Assembly: GCA_022561895.1 (NCBI GenBank)
Contig: JADFQH010000170.1
Coordinates: forward strand, 1 to 6,609
Direction: 5' to 3'
Origin: Methanobacteriota archaeon
GTDB lineage: Archaea; Halobacteriota; Halobacteria; Halobacteriales; Halalkalicoccaceae
DNA: 6,609 nucleotides
The position numbers were made by a program, and so were the translations under genes. This document shows, in pieces, positions 1 through 6,059 of the stretch. Every line of letters starts with the position of its first letter. Position 1 is the stretch's first letter. The notes under the pieces are model-generated. The model worked only from the letters and a program-made list of their open reading frames with translations, ran no database searches and was not told the origin of the DNA.

Positions 1-1
1 C

Positions 2-616
2 AACGCTCTGACAGTCTCGCGGTTCGTGGATCGCTGGGGTGGTCGGCCGACCTACCGGGAGATCGTCACTGACGACCCCGAAGCCCTCCGGGCGGCGATC
101 CAGCGCGATCTCACCAAGGACGTGATCGTGACGACCGGCGGCTCCTCGGTGGGCGAGCGGGATCTCATTCCCGAGGTAGTCGAGGAAATTGGAGAGGTCT
201 TGGTCCACGGCGTCGCCCTGAAACCCGGCCATCCCGTGGCCCTCGGTATCGTTGAGGAGACTCCAGTCCTGATGCTGCCGGGCTACCCCGTGGCCTGTAT
301 CGTCAACGCCGTTCAGTTCCTCAGGCCGGCGATGAAACACGCCGGCGGCATGTCCTGTGAGAGCCATCCGACGACGGAAGCGCGCCTCGAACGCAAGATC
401 AGAAGCGAACCCGGCGTGAGGACGTTCGCGCGGGTGAAGCTCGACCGGGGGGAGCGGGACGATAACGAGACGACTGCCCTGCCCACGCGCGTCAGCGGTT
501 CGGGTGTTCTCTCCAGTGTGGCGCTCGCCGATGGCTGGGTGGTCGTCCCCGAGGAAAGCGAGGGGATCGCGGAGGGTGAAACGGTCGCCGTCGAGAACTG
601 GGAGTGGTCCGCATGA
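2..616 (+). CDS. moeA: Molybdopterin molybdenumtransferase MoeA, C-terminal part (5' end outside window)
   Basis: MoeA inserts molybdate (or tungstate) into adenylylated molybdopterin in the cytoplasm, the last common step of Moco synthesis. The reading frame is open from base 2, so the start lies upstream; the GTG at 26 is internal. The visible 204 residues begin at the Asn-Ala that normally follows the (D)SN motif of the MoeA/MogA-like domain. The signature loop TTGGSSVGERD is intact at 131-163, followed by LKPGHP near 218-235 and LPGYPVA near 275-295. The last 75 or so residues match the C-terminal beta-barrel domain IV, including an SGSGVLSSVALADGWVVVPE-type stretch. The stop codon overlaps the start of the next moeA (ATGA), implying an operon and translational coupling. 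Family assignment is firm; which of Mo or W it handles cannot be read from the sequence. Confidence 0.93.
   Translation, partial: NALTVSRFVDRWGGRPTYREIVTDDPEALRAAIQRDLTKDVIVTTGGSSVGERDLIPEVVEEIGEVLVHGVALKPGHPVALGIVEETPVLMLPGYPVACIVNAVQFLRPAMKHAGGMSCESHPTTEARLERKIRSEPGVRTFARVKLDRGERDDNETTALPTRVSGSGVLSSVALADGWVVVPEESEGIAEGETVAVENWEWSA
601..604 (+). promoter_or_regulatory. Shine-Dalgarno-like GGAG for the second moeA
   Basis: GGAG ends 8 bases before the ATG at 613 and lies inside the end of the upstream gene. This spacing favours ATG 613 over the in-frame GTG at 604, which would overlap the site. It fits re-initiation within an operon. Confidence 0.5.
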
Positions 617-2550
617 CCGAACGAAAGGAGTTCCGCGACCTCGTTTCGCCCGAAGCGGCTCACGAGGCGATCGCCTCCCTCGATCTGGGTGGGGGAACGG
701 AGGAGGTTTCGCTGCGCGAGGCTCGCGGGCGCGTGCTCGCAGAGCGAATCGACGCCGAACTCGATGTACCAGGGTTCGACCGCGCGAGCATGGACGGCTA
801 CGCGGTCCAGGCGCGCGACACCTTCGGCGCGGACGAGGCCGATCCGGTACTGTTGAATCTCGCTGGTGCGGTCCACGCAGGCGAGGAACCCACTGTCGAG
901 GTCGAGGAAGGAACCTGTGCGGAGATCTCGACCGGGGCGGTGATGCCCGATGGAGCGAACGCCGTGGTGATGGTCGAACGGACTGATGAATACGCGGAGC
1001 GTAGCTCCGCGGAACAGTCGAACGGTGAAACCGTGAGGCAGATCGAGATCCGCACCTCGCTTGCGCCGGGCGATCACGTCATGCTCGCGGGTGCAGATGT
1101 CGCTTCGGGCGAGCGTGCGCTCGGACCCGGCACTCAGCTCACTCCCAGAGAAATCGGCCTGCTCTCGGCGCTCGGCGTCGATTCCCTTCCGGTGTACGCG
1201 AAACCCCAGGTCGGAATCGTCTCGACGGGCGACGAGCTAGTGCGTCCCGGCGAGCCGGTCGAAAGCGAGCGCGGACAGATCTACGATGTCAACAGCTATA
1301 CGATCGCGAGCGCCGTCGAGGAGGCAGGCGGCGAGGCGGTTCTCTATCCGCATGCAGGTGATGAGTACGACGAGATGGAGCGCGTTCTCGAAGACGCCGC
1401 GGTGGAGTGCGATCTCGTCCTCTCGTCGGGTTCGACCTCCGCAAGCGCGGTCGACGTGATCTATCGCGTGATCGAAGAACAAGGAGAACTCCTGCTTCAC
1501 GGGGTGGCGATCAAGCCCGGCAAGCCCATGCTGATCGGCGAGTTCCCCGATTCGGCCTACGTCGGGCTGCCGGGCTATCCGGTTTCTGCGCTCATGATTT
1601 TCCGGCATTTCGTCGCGGGTGCGATCCGCCGGGCTGCGGGCGTTCCCGAGCCACAAACAGCTAGTGTCAAAGCCGAAATGGCGATCGAGGAGCGCTATGG
1701 CGAGGGTCGGACCCGGCTCATGCCCGTCGGGTTAGTCGAGAGCGGGCCGTCCACAGAGAAACACGAGATGCTCGCCTATCCCGTCGATAAAGGATCGGGG
1801 GCGACGACGAGCCTCGTCGAAGCGGACGGCATCGTCGAGGTCGGCCCGGACACCGCCTACCTCGCCGGCGGCGAGCCGGTGTCGGTGACGCTGTTCTCGC
1901 CGGACGTGCGCCCGCCCACCACATTCGGCGTCGGCGAGGACGACCCCGCGCTCTCTCGTCTCCTCGACGATCTCGACCAGCCCCGGTATCTCTCCATCGG
2001 CAGCAGACAGGGACTTCGCCGACTCGATCAGGGCGCGCCGGATTTCGCGGTCGTTTCCGGTTCCGTCGAGCGCGACATCGAGGCTGCGGAGTTCGGCGGC
2101 TGGACCCGCGAGTGGGGGCTAGTCGTCGCATCCGAAAACCCGAAAGAAATCGGGGGGCTCGTGGATCTCGTAGAGCGCGATCTCAGGTTTATCAACCGGC
2201 CAACCGACTCGGGACTCCGGACCACGCTGTCAAACGCCGTCGCGGATCTCGCGGACGAACGCGGCGAGTCACGCCACGATCTCGTCGAGTCGATTTCGGG
2301 GTTCGAACTCGCGGCCCGTGCGCAGGAAAGCCCGGCGAGAGCGGTCGCCGCCGGGAAAGCCGAGGCGGGTCTCGGACTGCGCGCGACCGCCGAGAAACTC
2401 GGGCTGGGCTTCGTCTCGCTCGGCAACGAGCCGGTGGCAGTGCTCGGAAACCCGGATCGCGTCGAAAAACCGGGAATGAAAGAGCTCCGCCAAACGCTCG
2501 AAGAGACGGGCATTTTCGAGACGCTCGTTGGCTTCGAGTCGCTTCCGTAG
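613..2550 (+). CDS. moeA: MoeA fused to a C-terminal PBP-like (LysR-substrate-binding-type) domain
   Basis: The protein is 645 aa from ATG 613, chosen for the ATGA overlap and the GGAG at 601-604. Residues 1 to about 430 are a complete MoeA: PGFDRASMDGYA at 53-64, STGDELV at 204-210, DVNS at 225-228, VAIKPGKP near 298-305 and GLPGYPVSA at 318-326. Residues from about 435 to 640 match the PBP-like domain found fused to MoeA in many archaea and some bacteria: SIGSR at 461-465, ENPKEIGGL near 508-516, NRPTDSGLR at 528-536 (the NRxxGSGTR position) and AGKAEAGLGL near 580-589. That fold binds small ligands in transporters, so a molybdate/tungstate or cofactor sensing role is plausible but inferred. 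The MoeA active-site loop, TTGGxSxG in the upstream paralogue, reads SSGSTSAS at 271-278, so a glycine pair and a later glycine are lost. Tandem non-identical MoeAs suggest division of labour, perhaps Mo against W or enzyme against regulator. Confidence 0.92.
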   Translation: MTERKEFRDLVSPEAAHEAIASLDLGGGTEEVSLREARGRVLAERIDAELDVPGFDRASMDGYAVQARDTFGADEADPVLLNLAGAVHAGEEPTVEVEEGTCAEISTGAVMPDGANAVVMVERTDEYAERSSAEQSNGETVRQIEIRTSLAPGDHVMLAGADVASGERALGPGTQLTPREIGLLSALGVDSLPVYAKPQVGIVSTGDELVRPGEPVESERGQIYDVNSYTIASAVEEAGGEAVLYPHAGDEYDEMERVLEDAAVECDLVLSSGSTSASAVDVIYRVIEEQGELLLHGVAIKPGKPMLIGEFPDSAYVGLPGYPVSALMIFRHFVAGAIRRAAGVPEPQTASVKAEMAIEERYGEGRTRLMPVGLVESGPSTEKHEMLAYPVDKGSGATTSLVEADGIVEVGPDTAYLAGGEPVSVTLFSPDVRPPTTFGVGEDDPALSRLLDDLDQPRYLSIGSRQGLRRLDQGAPDFAVVSGSVERDIEAAEFGGWTREWGLVVASENPKEIGGLVDLVERDLRFINRPTDSGLRTTLSNAVADLADERGESRHDLVESISGFELAARAQESPARAVAAGKAEAGLGLRATAEKLGLGFVSLGNEPVAVLGNPDRVEKPGMKELRQTLEETGIFETLVGFESLP

Positions 2551-2621
2551 GACTACACCGAGTTGAACCGTCGGCAGTTGCAAGGGCTAGCTTACTCGCC
2601 TTCCGGGTCATAGTATATCAT

Positions 2622-3062
2622 GTGACACGGAGAGTTCTGATCTCGATCGATGACTCGGTGGCGGCGAGCGCCGCATTGGAGTACGCGGTCCCACAGTTCC
2701 GCGATGCGGAACTCACCGTTCTCCACGTTTGCCGTGTCGCGAAAACGGACGAGAGCATCCGTCAGCGAGCACTGAAAGCGGAGTGCGAAGCACAACGGGC
2801 GGCATCGCGGGCGCTTGCCGAGCGGCTGTTCGAGAACGCACGAGAACTCGCCGACGGATCGGGAACGAAACTCACGACGGCCATCGAGTACGGCTCCCTG
2901 TCCGACCGAATCTGTACATACACCGAGGAGAACGGGATCGACCATATCGTGATCGGGACCCACGGACGCCGCGGGCTATCACGGTTCCTCCTCGGAAGCG
3001 TCGCCGAAGGGGTCGTCCGGCGCTCATCGGTCCCCGTAACGATCGTGCCTGAACCCGACTGA
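2622..3062 (+). CDS. Universal stress protein, UspA family, ATP-binding type
   Basis: A 146-aa protein, the normal length of a single-domain Usp. GTG 2622 is the chosen start because the family begins directly with a beta strand and an acidic residue (RRVLISIDDS, residues 3-12). The open frame continues upstream only as an out-of-frame reading of the moeA gene. The C-terminal glycine motif G-2x-G-9x-G-S is complete, beginning at Gly112 (GTHG, nine residues, then GS), followed by VVRRSSVPVTIVP. In characterised ATP-binding Usps (MJ0577 type) this motif and the N-terminal Asp contact the nucleotide. These cytoplasmic dimers respond to stress or energy state; the specific trigger is not visible. 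The gene is 71 bp after moeA and 235 bp before the transporter, so it is probably a separate transcript. No convincing TATA box lies 25-30 bases upstream of GTG. Confidence 0.9.
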   Translation: MTRRVLISIDDSVAASAALEYAVPQFRDAELTVLHVCRVAKTDESIRQRALKAECEAQRAASRALAERLFENARELADGSGTKLTTAIEYGSLSDRICTYTEENGIDHIVIGTHGRRGLSRFLLGSVAEGVVRRSSVPVTIVPEPD

Positions 3063-3167
3063 ACGGTTCGAAAGCGGGGGCTGTAGTCCGCTATACGCCC
3101 CTACTAGTTAGTCAATTCACATAATTACAGCCGGTGTATAGATACTTACAGTTCCGGTCACGTTCTC

Positions 3168-3174
3168 ATTTAAA
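3168..3174 (+). promoter_or_regulatory. Possible TATA box (ATTTAAA) in the region before the Nramp-like gene
   Basis: An AT-only heptamer in a locally AT-rich region. An archaeal TATA box here would start transcription near 3195-3203, giving a leader of about 95-100 bases and placing the palindrome at 3205-3218 just downstream of the start. Other AT-rich stretches (TATAGATA near 3137, AATAAA near 3238) compete, so this is tentative. Confidence 0.3.
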
Positions 3175-3193
3175 CCATCCAGCTGTAGGCCTG

Positions 3194-3228
3194 CTAACGG
3201 TCGTATTAACCGGTTAATGATTGGTTAG
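3194..3228. promoter_or_regulatory. Nested inverted repeat, candidate operator for the Nramp-like gene
   Basis: The perfect 14-bp palindrome ATTAACCGGTTAAT (3205-3218) is flanked almost concentrically by CTAAC (3194-3198) and GTTAG (3224-3228), with spacers of 6 and 5 bases. A further GTTAG is at 3107-3111. The symmetry suits a dimeric regulator. It lies 80-105 bases upstream of the transporter ATG and downstream of the best TATA candidate, the position expected for a repressor road-block. The regulator cannot be named from the sequence. Confidence 0.45.
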
Positions 3229-3297
3229 AGCCAAAGGAATAAAGACGGGAGTATGACAGCTGCAAGCTCAGACCTTACCTGTATGTCGTAATACGTT

Positions 3298-4560
3298 ATG
3301 AGTAAGACACCACACATGGCCTTAGAAGAAGGGGGAGCTGCCGAGATTCCGGGGGTAGAGCGCGTCAAACAGACGGTGTACGATTATGGGCTTGGGGCAC
3401 TGTTCGCGGCGAACGTCTTCGGTGCGGGATCGGTCTACATTCTCGCCGATACGGGTGCGAACTTCGGCTATCTCCTGTTGTGGACCATGCCGCTTGCGTT
3501 CATCCTCGATCTCGGTCTGCACGAGATGTCCGGGCGACTCGCGACGATCGACAAACCGCTGATGGAGTATATCCGGGACGTTGTTGGCCCGACCCTCGGG
3601 AAGGTCTTTGCGGTCACCATTTCGTTCATCATGAGTTTCTGGGCTATCTCGAACTACGCCATCGGCGGGCTGGCACTCACCTGGCTATCGCCGCTCGACA
3701 ACGTTTATCTCGGGACGATCATCGTTGCGGCGATCGGTCTCGCGCTCGTCGAGCTGAAAGTGTACGATCGGATCGAGGCGGCGATTACGATCCTGATCCT
3801 CGCGGTGTTCGGCATCTATATCGTGCTTGCCGCCGGTCTGGATCTCTCGGCTGACGCGATTGCAGCCGGGTTCGTTCCGGCCATCATCGAGGACGTCGGC
3901 TACCTAGCGGCCGTGATCGCGCTGATCGGGACCACGGTTTATTATCCGAACTTCTTCATTCAGTCGAGCATGCGCCCCTCGAAGGGCTGGACCGAGATGA
4001 ATCCCTATCGCCGTGACAACCTCGTCGGCATCACGATCGCCATCACGCTCTCGACGGCGGTCATCGTCGTCTCGGCGGCGACGCTCGCGGAGGGTGAGCC
4101 GACGCTCACCAGCCCCGGCGAACCGCTGATGGCGATACTCGGTGAGTGGGCGCTGGTCGTCTTCGTGTTCGCGGTGTTTCTCGCGACCTTTACGTCCGCA
4201 ACGGGCACGCTGTTCGGTGCGGGATTCATGATCCCACAGGCATGGGGCAGAAAAACCGTCTTCGGCGACGTTGCGTTCCGCCGGGTTGTCGAGGGACTGA
4301 TCGTGCTATCGGTAGTCTGTGCGGTCTTGATCCTCGAGTTCACCAACATGACGCCGGTTCGACTGGGAATCGTCATGCCAGCGATCAACGGGCTCATCGG
4401 GATTCCGCTGACGGCGCTGGCGTTGTACTACGCCAATAAAAAATTCTTCGATCACCCGCTGTGGATGCGGGTCTGTTTCGCTGCGATCGTCCTGTTCATG
4501 TTCGTGACGGCCGCGCTGACCGCACAGGACCTCTACGAGCAGATCATCGGCTGGCTCTGA
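3298..4560 (+). CDS. Divergent Nramp-family (LeuT-fold) membrane transporter
   Basis: A 420-aa integral membrane protein with about 11 hydrophobic segments (roughly 30-50, 55-75, 100-122, 133-151, 154-178, 197-222, 243-263, 277-303, 332-350, 353-378, 390-411), the Nramp count. TM1 aligns with Nramp over GAGSVYILADTGANFGY and the following LLLW (residues 42-62), and TM6 over GTTVYYPNFFIQSS (211-224), where canonical members read GATVMPHNLYLHSS. The substrate-site residues are changed: DPGN becomes GAGS at 42-45, and the Ala and Met of TM6 become Thr212 and Tyr215. Asp, Asn and Met ligate Mn2+/Fe2+ in structurally studied Nramps, so a classical manganese/iron role is doubtful. Divergent Nramp relatives with GPG-type TM1 motifs exist, but the substrate here is unknown. 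The soluble N-terminus (1-28) is short. No Shine-Dalgarno is seen before ATG 3298. Confidence 0.8.
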   Translation: MSKTPHMALEEGGAAEIPGVERVKQTVYDYGLGALFAANVFGAGSVYILADTGANFGYLLLWTMPLAFILDLGLHEMSGRLATIDKPLMEYIRDVVGPTLGKVFAVTISFIMSFWAISNYAIGGLALTWLSPLDNVYLGTIIVAAIGLALVELKVYDRIEAAITILILAVFGIYIVLAAGLDLSADAIAAGFVPAIIEDVGYLAAVIALIGTTVYYPNFFIQSSMRPSKGWTEMNPYRRDNLVGITIAITLSTAVIVVSAATLAEGEPTLTSPGEPLMAILGEWALVVFVFAVFLATFTSATGTLFGAGFMIPQAWGRKTVFGDVAFRRVVEGLIVLSVVCAVLILEFTNMTPVRLGIVMPAINGLIGIPLTALALYYANKKFFDHPLWMRVCFAAIVLFMFVTAALTAQDLYEQIIGWL

Positions 4561-4577
4561 TAGGGATTTTCGTAGCC

Positions 4578-4599
4578 AACCGGATGATTTCTTCCGGTT
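4578..4599 (+). terminator. Weak stem-loop after the Nramp-like gene
   Basis: AACCGGA (4578-4584) pairs with TCCGGTT (4593-4599) around an 8-base loop, 18 bases after the stop codon. A TTTT run (4567-4570) precedes it. The stem is short and lacks a following T-tract, so it may be only a 3' UTR hairpin or 3'-end signal. Confidence 0.3.
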
Positions 4600-4756
4600 A
4601 CACGGTCCACGTTGATCGATCAGCGAGCAGGAAATCTATGCAGCCCTACGATAATCCCTATGAGTTGTGATCGTCTCGATCGACAATGGGGCACGTGTCT
4701 GGCGACACCCTCGCCGCCGTCTTGGGAGTCCTCTCCTGCGATTCAATGTTCAGAAA

Positions 4757-4807
4757 TGATCCGCGACCGAGGTGGGGGAAGAACCCTCCGCGGATCAGGA
4801 AGGGTTC
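4757..4807. repeat. Two interleaved inverted repeats (mutually exclusive stems)
   Basis: Stem A is TGATCCGCG (4757-4765) with CGCGGATCA (4789-4797), 9 bp perfect. Stem B is GAACCCT (4781-4787) with AGGGTTC (4801-4807), 7 bp perfect. The order A5', B5', A3', B3' is that of a pseudoknot, but only 3 bases are available to cross stem A, so alternative folds are more likely than a simultaneous one. As RNA this could act as a switch. The pairing is certain; the function is inference. Confidence 0.5.
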
Positions 4808-4821
4808 GCGCTGTGCGTTTC

Positions 4822-4847
4822 GTCGCTAGCAGCAGGATGCTAGCGAC
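4822..4847. repeat. 10-bp perfect hairpin with 6-base loop
   Basis: GTCGCTAGCA (4822-4831) pairs with TGCTAGCGAC (4838-4847) around GCAGGA. It lies 15 bases after the interleaved stems. It could be the 3' hairpin of a small RNA, a protein-binding site, or a subterminal hairpin left by a mobile element; there is no T-tract after it. Confidence 0.5.
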
Positions 4848-5218
4848 ATGACACGATAGACACTCACCCACCATAACTGTCAGGAACCCCGACGCGCCAC
4901 ATGAAAGCCGTCAAGCCACGAACGGTCCAAAAGCAACTGGAAGCTACGGTTGTGGTGTACGATCTTGCGAAGTACCCTTGGCGGATCAGGCTCTCCTCAC
5001 TGACACACGCAATCGACGGCCGCCACAGCGGTCGTGAACCATCGCGCCACTCACCGAAACGAACTGGCTAATCCTCGCGAACGATCCCTCCCAGCGCACA
5101 GCGTCCCGTCGCTCCGAGCGATCGAACGGATCAATCCCCTCGAGTTCGACGGTATCCGACGGACGAGCGGGGTCTCCCCACGATTTCGGTCGGTTATGGG
5201 ACAACGAGTGAGGCAACG

Positions 5219-5243
5219 CTCTCTCGGACAGAGAGATTTTATA
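5219..5243 (+). promoter_or_regulatory. Leaderless promoter of the UlaG-like gene with overlapping inverted repeat
   Basis: TTTTATA (5237-5243) is centred 28 bases before ATG 5268, the spacing that places an archaeal transcription start at or next to the start codon. No Shine-Dalgarno lies before the ATG, as expected for a leaderless message. The purine-rich GAGAGA just upstream fits a BRE. It is also half of an inverted repeat, CTCTCT (5219-5224) with AGAGAG (5230-5235), so a regulator bound there could block TFB/TBP. The promoter call is strong and the operator call weaker. Confidence 0.7.
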
Positions 5244-5267
5244 CGGGCAGCCGTTGGACAGGTGTCT

Positions 5268-6014
5268 ATGCCCATCGAGTTCAACGATCTTACGTTCACC
5301 AACCTCGGTCATGCAAGTGTCCACATCGAAACCAGCGACGGTCAGACCCTCTATATCGACCCGTGGAGCGAGGTACTGGGTGATCAGGAGCCGCACGATG
5401 CCGACATCGTCTTCGTTACGCACGATGATGTCGATCATTACGATCCCGACGCGATTGAACGCGTCTCGACCGATGAGACGACCATTATCGCCTACGAGGG
5501 CGTCGATACCAGCGACCTCACGGCGGCGGAAGCTGTCTGGTCGCTCTCACAGAATGAAGAACTCACCGTCGATGGCATCACTGTACAGGCCATCCCGGCG
5601 TACAATCGCGCCGACGGAACTCACATCGACGAGAATGGGAGTCCGTTTCATGCACAGGGCGAGGTGATCGGCCTCTGGCTCTCGATTGCGGGCACAGTCG
5701 TCTATTTCGCTAGTGATACTGATTTCCTCGATGAACACGAGGAGCTCTCCGGCACTGTTGACGTATTCATCCCGCCAATTGGCGGGCACTATACGATGGA
5801 TCGTCACGAGGCGGCGGCGTTCGCCGAAAGCCTCGATCCTAGTCTCGTCTTGCCGGTACACTACGATACGTTCGAGGCGATTGAAACTGATGCTGACGGG
5901 CACTCCCAAGTGAAGTGTGAATTTCGAACGGGTTGTTGTGAGGGACTGTTGAGAAGTATCGACGATTTCGTCGTCGTGCTGGCCGCCAGCACGACGACTT
6001 ATCAAGTTCTTTGA
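5268..6014 (+). CDS. UlaG-like metallo-beta-lactamase-fold hydrolase with an aberrant, probably IS-derived C-terminus
   Basis: ATG 5268 (248 aa) is chosen because the fold begins there (LTFTNLGHASVHIE, residues 8-21) and a TATA box sits 28 bases upstream; the frame open upstream to 5034 has no family features. The motifs follow the UlaG-like branch (L-ascorbate-6-phosphate lactonase relatives): YIDPW near 29-33, THDDVDHYD at 51-59, IPAYN in the middle, SDTDF with Asp150, PPIGGHYTMD, and LPVHYDTF with His198. These build a two-metal hydrolase site. The usual HxHxDH reads H52-D-D-V-D-H57, so the second histidine is aspartate. Family resemblance ends at about ETDAD (residue 210, base 5897). The remaining 38 residues are Cys- and Ser/Thr-rich, unlike the family's usual tail, and run into the transposase leader, so the native last 20 or so residues were probably replaced by an insertion. 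The core looks intact; activity and substrate are unknown. Confidence 0.82.
   Translation: MPIEFNDLTFTNLGHASVHIETSDGQTLYIDPWSEVLGDQEPHDADIVFVTHDDVDHYDPDAIERVSTDETTIIAYEGVDTSDLTAAEAVWSLSQNEELTVDGITVQAIPAYNRADGTHIDENGSPFHAQGEVIGLWLSIAGTVVYFASDTDFLDEHEELSGTVDVFIPPIGGHYTMDRHEAAAFAESLDPSLVLPVHYDTFEAIETDADGHSQVKCEFRTGCCEGLLRSIDDFVVVLAASTTTYQVL
5970..5998. repeat. 13-bp perfect hairpin in the IS leader
   Basis: GTCGTCGTGCTGG (5970-5982) pairs perfectly with CCAGCACGACGAC (5986-5998) around CCG. It lies in the last codons of the hydrolase reading frame and 44 bases before the transposase start. It could stop or slow read-through transcription into the transposase, or be a transposase-binding structure. 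There is no T-tract immediately after it. Confidence 0.6.
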
Positions 6015-6018
6015 AGGA

Positions 6019-6059
6019 CGGTGCGGTAGGTTGCTGTGTTCATGAGCAGTACCGCACCG
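6019..6059 (+). promoter_or_regulatory. Hairpin holding the transposase start codon in its loop
   Basis: CGGTGCGGTA (6019-6028) pairs with TACCGCACCG (6050-6059), 10 bp perfect. After a two-base bulge, TGCT (6032-6035) pairs with AGCA (6045-6048), leaving a 9-base loop (6036-6044) that contains ATG 6042-6044. In an RNA reading in from the hydrolase promoter this would mask the start codon, a known way for insertion sequences to limit transposase synthesis. The pairing is seen; the role is inferred. Confidence 0.55.

Larger units (their letters stand above)
4561..5267. other. Gene-poor 700-bp intergenic region
   Basis: No frame on either strand gives a protein with recognisable motifs or good haloarchaeal codon use. 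What is visible: the stem-loop at 4578-4599, the palindrome TGATCGATCA (4613-4622), the small hairpin GTGTC/GACAC (4695-4708), the inverted-repeat cluster at 4757-4847, and the promoter at 5219-5243. From about 4860 to 5215 nothing beyond very short inverted repeats stands out. The region may be a structured-RNA locus or the eroded remains of a gene or mobile element. Confidence 0.6.

Noticed and set aside
313..1077. Long reverse-strand open frame of 254 codons opposite the two moeA genes
   Set aside because: It is antisense to two well-supported MoeA coding regions, has a low-complexity composition rich in Arg and Ser, and shows no motif. It is a by-product of GC-rich codon use.
2112..2621. 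N-terminal extension of the Usp gene through an open frame inside moeA
   Set aside because: This is an out-of-frame reading of the moeA gene with an Arg-rich composition. Usp proteins start at the beta strand found just after GTG 2622.
4757..4807. A stable H-type pseudoknot made of both interleaved stems
   Set aside because: Only 3 bases would have to span the 9-bp stem A, which is sterically unlikely, so competing stems are the better reading.
4612..4851. + strand frame of 79 codons in the intergenic region
   Set aside because: It runs through the inverted-repeat cluster, has a Cys/Arg/Ser-rich composition and no recognisable fold or upstream signal.
4901..5071. Small + strand frame of 56 codons (ATG at 4901) beginning MKAVKPRTVQK
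   Set aside because: The first 30 residues look protein-like but the rest is Arg/Ser/His-rich. GC at third positions is modest for this genome, and no promoter, ribosome site or known motif was seen. It could be a gene fragment, but support is too weak to call.
5034..5267. N-terminal extension of the UlaG-like gene
   Set aside because: The frame is open, but the TATA box at 5237-5243 would lie inside it and the metallo-hydrolase fold begins right after ATG 5268.
4986..5438. Reverse-strand 150-codon frame crossing the UlaG-like promoter and 5' end
   Set aside because: It overlaps the leaderless promoter and the start of a recognisable gene, and its translation has no family features.
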